From NCBI RefSeq assembly GCF_015665295.1, contig NZ_JADFAJ010000014.1, forward strand, positions 44,980-108,979: a stretch of 64,000 nt of DNA, in the 5' to 3' direction. This DNA comes from Maricaulis sp. Lineage in GTDB: Bacteria > Pseudomonadota > Alphaproteobacteria > Caulobacterales > Maricaulaceae. A program made the position numbers and the translations under genes. Shown here in pieces: positions 37,686 to 49,790 of the stretch. Every line of letters begins with the position of its first letter. Positions within the stretch are counted from its first letter, which is position 1. A model generated the notes under the pieces. It was not told the DNA's origin and ran no database searches. It saw only the letters and a list, made by a program, of their open reading frames with translations.

Positions 37686-38607
37686 GCTTGCTCCTGCCCT
37701 GCCCGACCAATGCGCCGGACTTCCCAGCGCAGGTCGATCGTGTGGTGTTCGCGAACCCGGGCCCGCACGTCTTCGCCAACCTGTTCGAGGTCGGCCGCGC
37801 TGGCCGTGCCGTCATTGATCAGGAAATTGCAGTGCTGCTCGGAAAAATGCGCCCCGCCGACGCGATAGCCGCGACCACCGACACTGTCGATCAGCTGCCA
37901 GGACTTGCGCTGGCCCGGCGTGCCGGGCGGATCGGGGTTGGCGAAGGTCGAGCCGGAGGTCTTCTCGCGGATCGGCTGCGTGCTTTCGCGCCGCGCGGTG
38001 ATCGCGTTCATGCGTTCGGTGATCGCCTCGGGCGCATCGGCATGGCCCTGGAAGACCGCCTCGGTGAAGATCCAGTCCTCCGGCGCCGAGCAATGGCGAT
38101 AGCTGTAGGCCAGCTCGTCCGGCGTGGCGATGATCCGACGCCCCATGCGATCCAGCGCGATGACCTCGACCAGCACGTCGGCTGTTTCCTGGTCATAGCA
38201 GCCGGCATTCATGCGCAAGGCGCCGCCGATCGTGCCCGGCACACCGACGAGATACTCCAGCCCGGCAATCCCGGCCTTGGCCGCGGCCTTGGCCACCATC
38301 TTGTCCAGCGCTCCGGCGCCCGCGCGCAGGCGATGCCCGTCCAGCGCCTCGGTTTTCGCGAAGGCGCCGGCGAGACGGATCACCACGCCCGCCACCCCGC
38401 CATCACGCACCAGCGTGTTCGACCCGGCACCCAGCACGGTCACCGGTATCTCGTCCGGCGTTTCAGCCAGGAAGCGGCACAGGTCGGACTCGTCAGCCGG
38501 CAGGTAAAGCACGTCCGCCGGGCCACCGACCCGCAACCAGGTCAGGTCCTTGAGCGGCGCCTGCTCGACATATTTGCCGCGAACGGGCGGGAGCTGGGCG
38601 AGAAGGC

Positions 38608-38611
<4 letters not shown>
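37682..38611 (-). CDS. murB: UDP-N-acetylenolpyruvoylglucosamine reductase MurB
   Basis: A 309-residue FAD-dependent enzyme that uses NADPH to make UDP-MurNAc. Motifs include [15 protein letters not shown] (FAD-binding start), [14 protein letters not shown] (FAD pyrophosphate), [17 protein letters not shown] (substrate) and GSTFANP with the catalytic serine (type I MurB). A TTG start at 38611 is chosen because GGAGG lies seven bases before it and its TTGA overlaps the murC stop; an upstream ATG at 38650 would overlap murC by 43 bases. Confidence 0.93.
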
Positions 38612-40010
<1,399 letters not shown>

Positions 40011-40014
<4 letters not shown>

Positions 40015-41117
40015 ACGAGGGCTCCGGTGACCAGGCCGTCGACCGCCCGGGCCAGCGCATCGGCGGCATCCGGTCGGCCCAGCGCGCGCGCCGAGGCGGC
40101 GCGACCGGCAAGGTCGTCAGGGTTGGACAAACGGGTTTCAATCAGGGCGGCGATCCTGTCGGCGGTAAACTCGCCCTCATGGACCACGTCACAGGCGACC
40201 GCCTGGACGAGACCATCAACATTGGCCGACTGGTGGTCATCGGCGGCAATCGCCAGCGGGCAGAAAATCGCCGGGCGACCGACACCGGCGACTTCCGACA
40301 CCGTCGAGGCCCCGGCCCGGCCGATCACCAGGTGGCTGGCCGCATAGAGCGCGCCGACATCCTCGAAGAAGGGTTCGCAGCGGGCCTTGATGCCGGCGTT
40401 CTCGTAGATCTCGCGTGCCATGGGGAGGGATTCCTCGCGGGTCTGTTGGACCACATCAAGGCGGGAACGGAGCTTTTCCGGGATTTGAGCCAGCGCCTGC
40501 GGCACGGTCTCGGAGAGAATGCGGGCACCGAGCGAGCCGCCGAGCACGAGAATGTTGAAGCGCGCCTCCGCGCTGATCGCCGGATAGCCGGCCGCGCGGG
40601 CGGCAATGATCGGTGCACGCAGCGGATTGCCGGTCAGGATATGGCGTTTTTTCGCCCGGGCAGGCAGACGGTCAAGCCGCTCGAAACCGGAGGCGACAAA
40701 ACCGGCCTTGGCCGCAAAGACGCGATTGACCCGGCCCAGCACGGCGTTCTGCTCATGGATGGCAAAGGGAATGCCCGAGGCACGCGCCACGGCGAGCGCC
40801 GGAAAGGCCGGATAGCCGCCAAAACCGGCCACGACATCGGGCTTCCACCTGCCGATAATGGCGCGGGCCTGGGCAAAGCCCTGGGTCAGCTCGATCGCTG
40901 CTTTCGCGAGCTTGATCGGGTTCCTGGTCGACGGGCTGGCGGCATGGATCTCGTCCACCGCGACGGCCGGAAAGCCGGTCGCGTGACGCAGGCCGCGCGC
41001 ATCGGTGACCAGCCGGACCTGCCAGCCGCGCGCGATCAGCGCCTCTGCGGCGGCGCGCGCAGGAAACATGTGCCCGCCGGTTCCCCCGGCGGCAATCAGG
41101 CAGCGACGCGGTGTCAT
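40011..41117 (-). CDS. murG: N-acetylglucosaminyltransferase MurG
   Basis: A 368-residue GT28 glycosyltransferase on the inner face of the membrane. It adds GlcNAc to lipid I to make lipid II. The N-terminal glycine loop [13 protein letters not shown] and the second glycine-rich motif [16 protein letters not shown] bind the phosphates and sugar nucleotide; the UDP-GlcNAc-binding helix [11 protein letters not shown] is in the C-terminal half. It is four bases into ftsW at the start and four bases into murC at the end. Confidence 0.96.
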
Positions 41118-42241
41118 GCGGCGTAGCGCGGCGTGTAGGCGCCGGGGCGGCGGCGCGTGAAAGCCAGAAGGAGGCCGGCACCGAAAGCCAGGGCGAGCAT
41201 GGAAGACCCTCCATAGGACACGAAGGGCAAGGTCATGCCCTTGGGCGGAATGAGGTTCAAGTTTACGGCGATATTGACCAGGCTTTGCAGTCCGAATTGC
41301 AGCGCAAGTCCAGCAACGGCCAGCTGGGCGAATCCGTCCTGCAGCCGCATCACCTGCATCCAGGCCCGTGTCACCAGGATCGCGAACAGGCCGATGATCG
41401 CGAGCGAGGCCATGAGGCCGAACTCCTCGGCCGCGACGGAGAAGATGAAATCCGTATGCGCATCCGGCAGGAGATGCTTGACCTCGCCCTCACCCGGACC
41501 GACGCCGGCGATACCGCCGCGCGAGATGGCTTCGGTGGCGCGGTCGATCTGATAGGTATCGCCGCTCTCGGGGTTGAGGAAACGGTCCACCCGCGAGGCA
41601 ATGTGCGGGAAGGTGAAATAGGCCAGGGTCGAACCGGACGCGGCCAGTCCGCCCAGAACCGCGACCCAGATCCACGACAGGCCGGAAGCAAAGAAGATAC
41701 CGCCGAAACACAGGGTGAGCAGCACCGACTGGCCAAAGTCCGGCTGCATCATCAACAGGCCGATCGCGACCGCAAACAGCGCGAAGGCAATAATGCGCCC
41801 CGGCACCGGCGCGCCGCGCTTTTCTTCCGAGAACAGCCAGGCGGCCGTGACCAGCAGGGCCGGTTTGAGGAATTCGGACGGCTGCAGCGAGAACGGCCCG
41901 AAGCGCAACCAGCGCGTTGCGCCCTTGACCTCATAGCCAATGAACAGCGTCGCGATCATGAGGAGGAAAGCCCCCGCCATGGCGACCACGGCCAGCCGTC
42001 GGGCCCCCTTCGGCGACAGGCTCGAAATGGCCAGCAGGCCGATCAGGCTCAGCCCGGCAAACACGCTCTGGCGGTAGAGAAAATAGAAGGGATCATCAAT
42101 GCCCAGGCGCTCGGAGGCCGCAGGGCTCGCAGCCATCGACAGCACAAGGCCGGTCACGATAAGGGCGAGGATGACGAAGAGCAGTGTGCGGTCGATACCC
42201 CGCCACCACATGCCCAGCGCCCGCGGGACGCTCTGGATCAC
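41114..42241 (-). CDS. ftsW: Septal peptidoglycan polymerase FtsW
   Basis: A 375-residue SEDS-family membrane protein that polymerises lipid II at the septum with its partner FtsI. The sequence predicts about ten membrane helices. KGATRWLRFGPFSLQPSEFLK is the loop typical of FtsW/RodA, and the family end motif (FVSYGGSSMLA) lies in the last periplasmic loop. The proposed catalytic Asp region lies in the large periplasmic loop containing RVDRFLNPESGDTYQIDRA. It overlaps murD upstream and murG downstream by four bases. Confidence 0.95.
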   Translation of the reverse strand: MIQSVPRALGMWWRGIDRTLLFVILALIVTGLVLSMAASPAASERLGIDDPFYFLYRQSVFAGLSLIGLLAISSLSPKGARRLAVVAMAGAFLLMIATLFIGYEVKGATRWLRFGPFSLQPSEFLKPALLVTAAWLFSEEKRGAPVPGRIIAFALFAVAIGLLMMQPDFGQSVLLTLCFGGIFFASGLSWIWVAVLGGLAASGSTLAYFTFPHIASRVDRFLNPESGDTYQIDRATEAISRGGIAGVGPGEGEVKHLLPDAHTDFIFSVAAEEFGLMASLAIIGLFAILVTRAWMQVMRLQDGFAQLAVAGLALQFGLQSLVNIAVNLNLIPPKGMTLPFVSYGGSSMLALAFGAGLLLAFTRRRPGAYTPRYAA

Positions 42242-43662
42242 GCGACACCCTCCGCGACAGGTGCGGCCGGAGCGAGCGCGCCAACGAGCTGGCGGAACGC
42301 ATCGCCGCGCGCCTCATAGCTGGCAAACTGGTCGAAGGACGCCGCCGCCGGCGAGAGCAGGATGATCTGGCCCGGCACCGGATCGGCGCTGGCATCGCGG
42401 GTCGCGGCTGCCAGGGCGCCTGCCAGGTCGCCGCAGCTTTCGCACACGACACTGCCATCCAGTTCGCCTGCGAAACGCTCGGCCGCCTCGCCGATCAGAT
42501 AGGCTTTCTCGACGCGGTGGAACTGGCTGCGCGCGGCGGCCAGCCCGCCCTCCTTGGCCCGACCGCCGACAATCCAGCGAATCCGGTCATAACAGCCCAG
42601 CGCCTGGACGGCGGCTTCGGCATTGGTGGCCTTGGAGTCATTGATATAGGTGATGCCATTGACCGTCGCGATCCGCTCCTGGCGGTGGGCGAGGCCGGGG
42701 AAGCTGGCTATCGCATCGGCCGCAGCACGACCGGCCACGCCGAGTGCGCGCACGACCGCCAGAGCGGCGGCCGCGTTCTGGGCATTGTGACGACCCGGCA
42801 GGCCTGGCGACCGGGCGAGATCGACGACCGGGTGCGAGGCGCAATCGAGCGCATCATAGACCCGGTCTCCCAGGGCATAGACACCGCGCGCAAATACCCG
42901 CCCGGCCGAGATCGGGATGACCTCCTCCTCGCGGCGCAGCTTGCGCAAGGATGAGTAGAAGGCCGAGGTCTCATTGTCATCGATTCCGATCACCGCGATA
43001 CCGCCCGGCTCCTGCATTTCGAACAGGCGCTGCTTGGCCCGGAAATAGCCTTCGAAATCGCCATGCCGGTCGATATGGTCCGGCGAGATGTTGAGCAGGA
43101 CCGCGACATCGCAGGCGAGGCTCCGGGTCAGGTCGATCTGGTAGGAAGACAGTTCGAGCACGTAGAAACTGCCCGGACGCGGCGGCGCCTGGGCCAGGAT
43201 GGCGTCGCCGATATTGCCGCCCACCACCACATTGCGCCCGGTCGCGCGCAGGACATGGCCGATCAGCGCCGTCGTCGTCGACTTGCCATTGGTACCGGTG
43301 ATGCCGATCACCTTGGGACGGCGCTTTTCCGGCAAATCCGCAATCGCCATCGCGAACAGCTCGATATCGCCGATCACCGGCGCATCAACCGCCCGGGCCA
43401 GCTCGACCACATGATGGGGTTTGGGATGGGTCAGCGGGATGCCGGGCGACAGGATGAGGGCAGCGATATCGCCCCAGTCGCGCCGGTTGAGATCGTCCAG
43501 GGTCAGGCCCTCGGCCTCGGCACGCACGCGCGAAGGCTCGGCGTCGTCCCAGCACGATACCGTTGCGCCGCCTGCCTCGAGGGCCTTTGCCGTGGCTATG
43601 CCTGTGCGCCCCAATCCGAACACAGCCACACGGCGGCCTTCATATGCATGGATCGGGATCAT
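42238..43662 (-). CDS. murD: UDP-N-acetylmuramoylalanine--D-glutamate ligase MurD
   Basis: A 474-residue Mur ligase that adds D-Glu. The N-terminal domain starts with VAVFGLGRTGIATAK, and the ATP loop GITGTNGKSTT is at residues 120-130. NISPDHIDRHGDFEGY contains the conserved His near the active site, and YINDSKATN contacts the ligand. The order murD-ftsW-murG-murC is the classic dcw arrangement. It lies 11 bases after mraY. Confidence 0.97.
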   Translation of the reverse strand: MIPIHAYEGRRVAVFGLGRTGIATAKALEAGGATVSCWDDAEPSRVRAEAEGLTLDDLNRRDWGDIAALILSPGIPLTHPKPHHVVELARAVDAPVIGDIELFAMAIADLPEKRRPKVIGITGTNGKSTTTALIGHVLRATGRNVVVGGNIGDAILAQAPPRPGSFYVLELSSYQIDLTRSLACDVAVLLNISPDHIDRHGDFEGYFRAKQRLFEMQEPGGIAVIGIDDNETSAFYSSLRKLRREEEVIPISAGRVFARGVYALGDRVYDALDCASHPVVDLARSPGLPGRHNAQNAAAALAVVRALGVAGRAAADAIASFPGLAHRQERIATVNGITYINDSKATNAEAAVQALGCYDRIRWIVGGRAKEGGLAAARSQFHRVEKAYLIGEAAERFAGELDGSVVCESCGDLAGALAAATRDASADPVPGQIILLSPAAASFDQFASYEARGDAFRQLVGALAPAAPVAEGVA

Positions 43663-43673
43663 GAAGGCCTACC

Positions 43674-44777
43674 CTACCTCAATTTCAGCGTCGCGAGTCC
43701 GATTAATGCGAGAATGACCGCAATAATCCAGAAGCGGATGACGATGGTCGGCTCGGCCCATCCCTTCTTTTCGAAATGATGGTGGATCGGTGCCATGCGG
43801 AAGACCCGCTTGCCGAACAGTTTGAAACTCGCGACCTGGACCATGACCGAAACCAGTTCGAGGACGAACAGGCCACCCACGATCGCCAGCACCAGCTCAT
43901 GTTTGATGGCCACCGCGATCGTGCCCAGCGCGCCGCCCAGGGAGAGCGAGCCCGTATCGCCCATGAAGACCATGGCCGGCGGCGCATTCCACCACAAAAA
44001 GCCGATCCCGGCGCCGATCAGGGCACCGCAGAAGATCAGGATCTCGCCCGCCCCGGCGGTGTAGTGGACCTGCAGGTATTCGGCAAAATCGACCCGTCCG
44101 ACGACATAGGCGATGACGCCGAACGTCCCGGCCGCAATCATCACCGGCACGATGGCCAGACCGTCCAGCCCGTCAGTCATGTTCACCGCATTGCCCGACC
44201 CGACAATCACGATACAGCCGAAGACGAAGAAGAGCGGCCCGATATTGATCATCAGGTCCTTGAAGAAGGGAAAGGCGATCGAGGTCTCGATGCCCGGCTC
44301 GACACCAAGGGCGCGGGCGGTATGGGTCGCCCAGACCACCGCCACCAGGGCGATGGCAAACTCGCCGACCAGCTTGAACCGGCCGCCGAACCCCGCCGTG
44401 GTCTGCTTGGTCACCTTGAGATAGTCGTCGATGAAACCGATCACGCCGAAACCGGCGGTCACGAAGATGACGATCCAGACGTAGGAATTGGACAGGTCAG
44501 CCCACAACAATGTGCCAACCATGACGCCGAGCAGGATGAGGAAGCCGCCCATGGTCGGCGTGCCGGCCTTTTCAACCACGTGACGCTCGATGCCCTCGGC
44601 GCGGATCGGTTGACCCTTGCCCTGCTTGCGGCGCAACCAGCCGATCATCGGCTTGCCGAAAATGAACGCGATCAGCATCGCCGTCATCAAGGCCCCGCCG
44701 GTGCGGAAGGTGATGTAGCGGAACAGGTTCGCCAGCTGCAGGTCGTCAGCCAGCGGCGCAAACAGCAAATAGAGCAT
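43674..44777 (-). CDS. mraY: Phospho-N-acetylmuramoyl-pentapeptide-transferase MraY
   Basis: A 367-residue polytopic enzyme that transfers phospho-MurNAc-pentapeptide to undecaprenyl phosphate, forming lipid I. It has ten predicted membrane helices. FIDDYLKV holds the aspartates of the magnesium site, [10 protein letters not shown] is the core nucleotide/lipid motif, and [13 protein letters not shown] is the family HHH motif, all in the expected order. Length is typical. It lies seven bases after murF. Confidence 0.97.
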   Translation of the reverse strand: MLYLLFAPLADDLQLANLFRYITFRTGGALMTAMLIAFIFGKPMIGWLRRKQGKGQPIRAEGIERHVVEKAGTPTMGGFLILLGVMVGTLLWADLSNSYVWIVIFVTAGFGVIGFIDDYLKVTKQTTAGFGGRFKLVGEFAIALVAVVWATHTARALGVEPGIETSIAFPFFKDLMINIGPLFFVFGCIVIVGSGNAVNMTDGLDGLAIVPVMIAAGTFGVIAYVVGRVDFAEYLQVHYTAGAGEILIFCGALIGAGIGFLWWNAPPAMVFMGDTGSLSLGGALGTIAVAIKHELVLAIVGGLFVLELVSVMVQVASFKLFGKRVFRMAPIHHHFEKKGWAEPTIVIRFWIIAVILALIGLATLKLR

Positions 44778-44784
44778 GGGCGGA

Positions 44785-46209
44785 TCAGGCCTCCGTCAAT
44801 CCGAATGCGGTACCATCGACAAGAACCGAGGCAATCCTGTGGAGCCCGGAAGCATTGGAGCCCTTGATGAGCACCACATCCCCCGGACCTACCAGCGACT
44901 TGACCTGATCCAGCCCCCCGGCCGCGTCTTCCGCATAGCCCGCGCGAACATTGTTCGGCAAGGCATCATGCAGATGCTTCATGCGACGACCGCAGGGCAG
45001 GACCGCGTCCACAGCTGCAGCGGCGAGATTGTCAGCCAGCGCAGCGTGCAGGCGGTTTTCATCCGGGCCGAGTTCGAGCATGTCGCCCAGCACCGCGATC
45101 CGGCGACCGCTGCCTTGCGGCGAGGCGGAGCCGAGGGCTTCAATGGCTGCCGCCATCGAGACCGGGTTGGCGTTGTAGGCATCGTCCAGCAGCGTGAAAT
45201 CGCCACCGCCCGGCAAGGCGATCCGCACGGCGCGTCCACGGCCAGGCTCGGCGCCGACCCCGCACAGGGCTTCGGCGACATCGCGGGCATCGAGACCCGC
45301 TCCGGCGCAGGCGGCGAAGATCGCGCCGGCATTCCAGGCCCAGTGGGCACCGGTTGCCGCGAGGCGAAAAGGTGCGCGCACGCCCAGGACATTGGCAACG
45401 CCGCGCGAGCCGTCGAGCCCGGTTTCAAACGCCTCGATCCGGACCGCAGCCGTCGCGGCCGTTCCGAAATCGAGCATGAAGGCGGCGCAGGAATGCCTGG
45501 CGTGACGGGCCAGTCGTTCGGCATGGGCGTCATTGGACGGGTAGATGGCAACGCCGTCCTGCTCAAGCCCTTCGAAGATTTCCGACTTGGCGTCGGCAAT
45601 GGCCTCGATCGTGCCGAGATGTTCCAGATGGGCCGGCGCGATGCGCGTGATCAGCGCGACGTGCGGGCGCACGAGGGAGGACAGGTCGCGGATTTCGCCG
45701 GCATGGTTCATGCCGAGCTCGAATACGGCACGCGTCGTCTCGCGCGGCATGCGGGCCAGGGTCAGGGGCACGCCCCAGTGATTATTGTAGGATTTGACGC
45801 TCCAATGGGCCGGACCGGCAGCGCGGAACACCGCTGCGATGGCCTCCTTCACACTGGTCTTGCCGACACTGCCCGTCACCGCGACGCGAATGGCAGCGCT
45901 GCGATCCCGCGCGGCGGTCCCCAGGGTGCGCAGCGCCTCAAGCGCGTCCTTGACCAGCAGCGCAGGCTCGACGCCGGTGTTTCCGCGCTCGACCAGACAG
46001 GCCGCCGCGCCCTTTTCCATGGCGGTCTTCACAAAGTCATGACCGTCGCGGACATCCCTGAGGGCCACGAAAAGATCTCCCGCTTCCAGGCTGCGGGTGT
46101 CGATCGAGATGCCGGTCGCGGTCCAGCCGGGCTCCCCGATCAGCATGCCGCCGGTCGCCGCCATGGCCTGGCCCGAGGTCCAGAGCTGTGACTTGTGGGT
46201 TTCAGACAC
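44785..46209 (-). CDS. murF: UDP-N-acetylmuramoyl-tripeptide--D-alanyl-D-alanine ligase MurF
   Basis: A 474-residue Mur ligase that adds the D-Ala-D-Ala dipeptide made by Ddl. The ATP loop [10 protein letters not shown] is at residues 112-121, and [14 protein letters not shown] follows. The start is GTG at 46209: GGGAGG lies six bases upstream and the start overlaps the murE stop by eight bases (GTGTCTGA). A longer ATG frame from 46314 is possible but lies deep in murE. Confidence 0.93.
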   Translation of the reverse strand: MSETHKSQLWTSGQAMAATGGMLIGEPGWTATGISIDTRSLEAGDLFVALRDVRDGHDFVKTAMEKGAAACLVERGNTGVEPALLVKDALEALRTLGTAARDRSAAIRVAVTGSVGKTSVKEAIAAVFRAAGPAHWSVKSYNNHWGVPLTLARMPRETTRAVFELGMNHAGEIRDLSSLVRPHVALITRIAPAHLEHLGTIEAIADAKSEIFEGLEQDGVAIYPSNDAHAERLARHARHSCAAFMLDFGTAATAAVRIEAFETGLDGSRGVANVLGVRAPFRLAATGAHWAWNAGAIFAACAGAGLDARDVAEALCGVGAEPGRGRAVRIALPGGGDFTLLDDAYNANPVSMAAAIEALGSASPQGSGRRIAVLGDMLELGPDENRLHAALADNLAAAAVDAVLPCGRRMKHLHDALPNNVRAGYAEDAAGGLDQVKSLVGPGDVVLIKGSNASGLHRIASVLVDGTAFGLTEA

Positions 46210-47653
46210 CGGCGGCCTCCCTGCCGGCAAGGGCCAGCCGGCCCTGTTCCCGGTCGTCAAACGGATGCACGACATCGCCCACGGTCTGGCCGGTTTCGTG
46301 CCCCTTGCCGGCAATCAGCAGGCAGTCACCGGCGCGCAACATGGCGACGCCCTTGCGGATCGCTGTGGCCCGGTCGGCAATCTCCTCGGCGCCGGGACAC
46401 CCCTTGAGAACAGCGGCGCGGATCGCGGCCGGGTCTTCCGAGCGCGGATTGTCGTCGGTGACGATGACATGATCGGCCTGGTTGGCCGCGATCACGCCCA
46501 TTTTCGAGCGCTTGGTGGCGTCGCGGTCGCCGCCACAGCCGAAGATCACGATGACCCGGCCGCGGGTGTGCGGGCGGGCCGCTCTGAGCAGCTTGTCGAG
46601 CCCGTCAGGCGTATGGGCATAATCCACCAGGACCGGGGCCGCCTCGGCCGTCTCGCCAACCTTCTCCAGCCGACCCGGTACGCCGGTCAGTGTCCGCAGC
46701 GTGGCCAGCACGCTGGCTTCATCGACACCGTCAGCGAGCGCGATCGCGGCGGCACCGAGGGCATTGAGGATCTGGAATTCGCCGACCAGCGGAATGTCAA
46801 GCGCGTGCTCCCGGCCTCTCCAGGCAAAGACGACGCTCTGGCTGGCCGGGCGCGGCGTGATCTCGCGGATGGCGAGGTCGGACCCGCGCCAGCCAATGGT
46901 CAGGACCTCAAGCCCGCGCGCCCTCGCCGCCTCGGCCATCTTGCCACCCCACTCGCTATCGACATTGATCACGGCGCGGCCATCGACCGGCAATCGCTCG
47001 GTGAACAGTTTTAGTTTGGATGCGTAGTAATCAGCGAAATCGGGGTGATAATCGAGATGGTCCTGGGTCAGATTGGTGAAGGCGCCGACCTTCAGCCGGA
47101 CCCCGTCCATGCGATGTTGCTTGAGGCCATGGCTGGACGCTTCCATGCCGAGATGGGTGACACCCTCACCGGCCAGCCGGTCGAGCGCCGCCTGCAGCGC
47201 GACGGCATCGGGCGTGGTGTAACCCGTCACTTCGATGGAATTGCCGCGCGTCACGCCCAGCGTTCCGAGGCAAGCGGCTTCGAGACCGGCCCCGGCCCAG
47301 ATCTGGCGCAGGAATTCCACCGTCGAGCTCTTGCCATTGGTGCCGGTGATGGCGACAACATGCGCGGGCTGACGCGGATAGAAGCGCGCAGCCATGCGGG
47401 CCAGGAGGGCCGCCGGCTCGTCAACCAGGATGACCGGCACCGGCGCCTCGACCGGCGCGTCGGTCACGATGGCCGACGCCCCGGCGGCGAGCGCCTTGGG
47501 GATGAAATCGCGGCCATGCACCTTCACACCCGGCAGGGCGGCAAAAACGAAACCCGGCCCGACCTTGCGACTGTCCAGCGTCAATCCGCGCACGGTGAAG
47601 TCGGCGCGATCAATTGCCAGGCCTTCATCGCGCAAGAGCTCGTTCAGGGTCAC
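46202..47653 (-). CDS. murE: UDP-MurNAc-tripeptide synthetase MurE
   Basis: A 483-residue Mur ligase that adds the third residue of the stem peptide. The ATP loop TGTNGKSST is at residues 103-111. The motif DDNPR in the C-terminal domain (near residue 405) predicts meso-diaminopimelate rather than L-lysine as substrate, as expected for a Gram-negative wall. It overlaps ftsI by four bases at its start and murF by eight at its end. Confidence 0.96.
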   Translation of the reverse strand: MTLNELLRDEGLAIDRADFTVRGLTLDSRKVGPGFVFAALPGVKVHGRDFIPKALAAGASAIVTDAPVEAPVPVILVDEPAALLARMAARFYPRQPAHVVAITGTNGKSSTVEFLRQIWAGAGLEAACLGTLGVTRGNSIEVTGYTTPDAVALQAALDRLAGEGVTHLGMEASSHGLKQHRMDGVRLKVGAFTNLTQDHLDYHPDFADYYASKLKLFTERLPVDGRAVINVDSEWGGKMAEAARARGLEVLTIGWRGSDLAIREITPRPASQSVVFAWRGREHALDIPLVGEFQILNALGAAAIALADGVDEASVLATLRTLTGVPGRLEKVGETAEAAPVLVDYAHTPDGLDKLLRAARPHTRGRVIVIFGCGGDRDATKRSKMGVIAANQADHVIVTDDNPRSEDPAAIRAAVLKGCPGAEEIADRATAIRKGVAMLRAGDCLLIAGKGHETGQTVGDVVHPFDDREQGRLALAGREAAGV

Positions 47654-49407
47654 GGGATCATCTCCGGCATCAGGGCAGCACGAACAAGGGCGGCGCGACC
47701 GACCGGATCTTCATTCGACCGTTCGACACCGAGAATGGGCGCGATCCGCGCCACGATCTCGCCCACCGCGGGCGCGGCAACCCGCCCGCCGGTGGGGCGC
47801 AGATAGGTCGGTTCAGGCATTTGCGGTTCATCGAGCAGCACGAGGATTGCGTATTGCGGATCATTGGCCGGGAAAATCGCCGAAAATGAGGAGATGAGCC
47901 GACTGGTATCATAGCCGCCGCGCGAGGGCTTGTCGGCGGTTCCGGTCTTGCCGGCGACAAGATAACCCACCGCCTCGGCATTACCACCGGTCCCGCCCAC
48001 CACATTTTCGCGCATCAGGGCAAGCACGTCGCGCGCCACATCGGAGCGCATGACGCGCTCGCCGAGAATGGTCTCGTCGGCAGCGACGGGCAGCAGGGTC
48101 GGCGGCACATAGATGCCGTCATTGGCGATCGCCGCAAAGGCGGCAATGGTCGCGATCGGACTGACGGCGATGCCGTGGCCGTAGGAGATGGTCACCGTCT
48201 CGGTCGGCCCCCATTGCCGTGGCAGCAGCGGATCTGCGCTCTCGGCCAGCTCGATCGGCGCGCGCTCGAGCAGGCGCAGATCACCAAGGAAGCCGCGCTG
48301 GGACTCGGCACCGACTTCCAGCGCCATGTGGCCGGAGCCAATATTGGAGGAATGAGTAAAGATCTCCGGCACGGTCAGCCAGCGCTCTTCGCCGTGATAG
48401 TCCGAGATACTGTAGCCACCCACGGCCAATGGCGCCCGCGCATCATACCGGCTTTCAAGCGTGGCCGTACCTTCTTCCAGCGCCACCGCGACCGTAAAAG
48501 CCTTGAAGGTGGATCCCATCTCGTAGACCGACTGGGCGGCCCGGTTGAGGCGTTCGCCAGGGCTGGCATCGGCGGGACGGTTGGGGTCGAAATCCGGCAG
48601 CGACACCATGCCGAGGATTTCACCGGTGCGCACATTCATGACGATACCGGTTGCCGCCAGCGCGCGGTATTCCGCCATCGTCGCCCGCAGGACCTCATCG
48701 ACATGGAATTGCACCGCCATGTCGATCGACAGGGCGACCGGCCGGCCATCGCCGGACATCAGCGCGCTGTCGAAGGCGCGCTCGGCGCCGGCCAGCCCGT
48801 CCATGTCGCGATTGGTGTAGCCGACGACGTGGGAGGCGAGACGGCCACGCGGATAGACGCGATGCGGCTCGGTCCGAAATTCCAGTCCCGGCAGGCCGAG
48901 CGCAAACACGGCCTGGCGCTGGCGCGGCGTGAGATTGCGTCGAACCCAGACAAAGCGGCGACGTGAATCCAGCTGCTCGGTGAGCGCCCCGATATCGATA
49001 TCGGGCAGCACGGTCGCGAGCATTTGCGCTGTCTCCCGGGCATCCCAGACCAGGGCCGGATCGGCGTAGAGGGAGTGGGTTTCCAGCGTGGTGGCGAGCA
49101 CCTGACCGGTCCGGTCGAACAGGTCACCGCGCGAATTGTCGACCGCAGCCTGGCGAATCGGCGAGGCCGCATGGGCAGGCCCGGCGACGGCGATCTCGAC
49201 CGCGCGGCCGGCGAGGATGGCAAAGCCCAGCGCCATCGACAGCCCCATCACGCGAAGCCGACCACGCGAGGATTCCATCGCCCGGGTCTCGTCACTTTCG
49301 ATGCGGAGCAGGCGCTGCATGTCGGCCGGCGCAGCTTCTGCCAGCGGCGGCGGGCCCAGGGTGCGCGCCTCGGCCGATACCGGCTTGCGGAACGGCCACA
49401 GACGCAT
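47650..49407 (-). CDS. ftsI: Septal penicillin-binding protein 3, FtsI
   Basis: A 585-residue class B PBP, the transpeptidase that cross-links septal peptidoglycan with FtsW. One membrane anchor (about residues 52-72) is followed by a pedestal domain (RGDLFDRTGQVLA) and the transpeptidase with STFK (Ser299), SSN (353-355) and KTGT (487-490) in correct order. It is the target of beta-lactams. The ATG shares a base with the ftsL stop. Its N-terminal cytoplasmic tail (about 50 residues) is longer than in E. coli. Confidence 0.96.
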   Translation of the reverse strand: MRLWPFRKPVSAEARTLGPPPLAEAAPADMQRLLRIESDETRAMESSRGRLRVMGLSMALGFAILAGRAVEIAVAGPAHAASPIRQAAVDNSRGDLFDRTGQVLATTLETHSLYADPALVWDARETAQMLATVLPDIDIGALTEQLDSRRRFVWVRRNLTPRQRQAVFALGLPGLEFRTEPHRVYPRGRLASHVVGYTNRDMDGLAGAERAFDSALMSGDGRPVALSIDMAVQFHVDEVLRATMAEYRALAATGIVMNVRTGEILGMVSLPDFDPNRPADASPGERLNRAAQSVYEMGSTFKAFTVAVALEEGTATLESRYDARAPLAVGGYSISDYHGEERWLTVPEIFTHSSNIGSGHMALEVGAESQRGFLGDLRLLERAPIELAESADPLLPRQWGPTETVTISYGHGIAVSPIATIAAFAAIANDGIYVPPTLLPVAADETILGERVMRSDVARDVLALMRENVVGGTGGNAEAVGYLVAGKTGTADKPSRGGYDTSRLISSFSAIFPANDPQYAILVLLDEPQMPEPTYLRPTGGRVAAPAVGEIVARIAPILGVERSNEDPVGRAALVRAALMPEMIP

Positions 49408-49790
49408 CAGTCCGGACCTCCCACCTGTGTCGGCTCGGCCATCGCCATGGCACCTTCCGCCTGGCGCGCAAGGGTCTGGTCACGGCGCATGCCGGTCTCC
49501 TCGGGCCGGGCATCGGCGAGCAGCGGCAGATCGCTCAACTCGACCTCCCGGGACGGATCCAGCGGCTCGAAACCGAGATAGCGCCGGGCCAGGGCGCGCA
49601 GGCGCTCCGGGTCTTCCAGATGGGCAATCTCGACATTGAGCACATTGATCTGACGACGTTCCTCGGCGAGCTGGGCCTGGATATCCTCGAGCCGCTCCTG
49701 CGAACTCTTGGCCTCGGCCTTGGCGATGTAGAGCGCGACAGCGAGGGCTGCGGCAACGACGAACGCAATCGCATTGAGCGTGCGGATCAT
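49407..49790 (-). CDS. ftsL: Cell division protein FtsL
   Basis: A 127-residue bitopic protein. The short N-terminus leads into one membrane helix (about residues 5-23) and a periplasmic coiled coil (about 26-60) with a leucine-zipper-like pattern, then a less ordered tail. FtsL forms a complex with FtsB and FtsQ to activate FtsWI. The identification depends on fold and position between rsmH and ftsI, since FtsL diverges in sequence. It overlaps rsmH by four bases. Confidence 0.85.
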   Translation of the reverse strand: MIRTLNAIAFVVAAALAVALYIAKAEAKSSQERLEDIQAQLAEERRQINVLNVEIAHLEDPERLRALARRYLGFEPLDPSREVELSDLPLLADARPEETGMRRDQTLARQAEGAMAMAEPTQVGGPD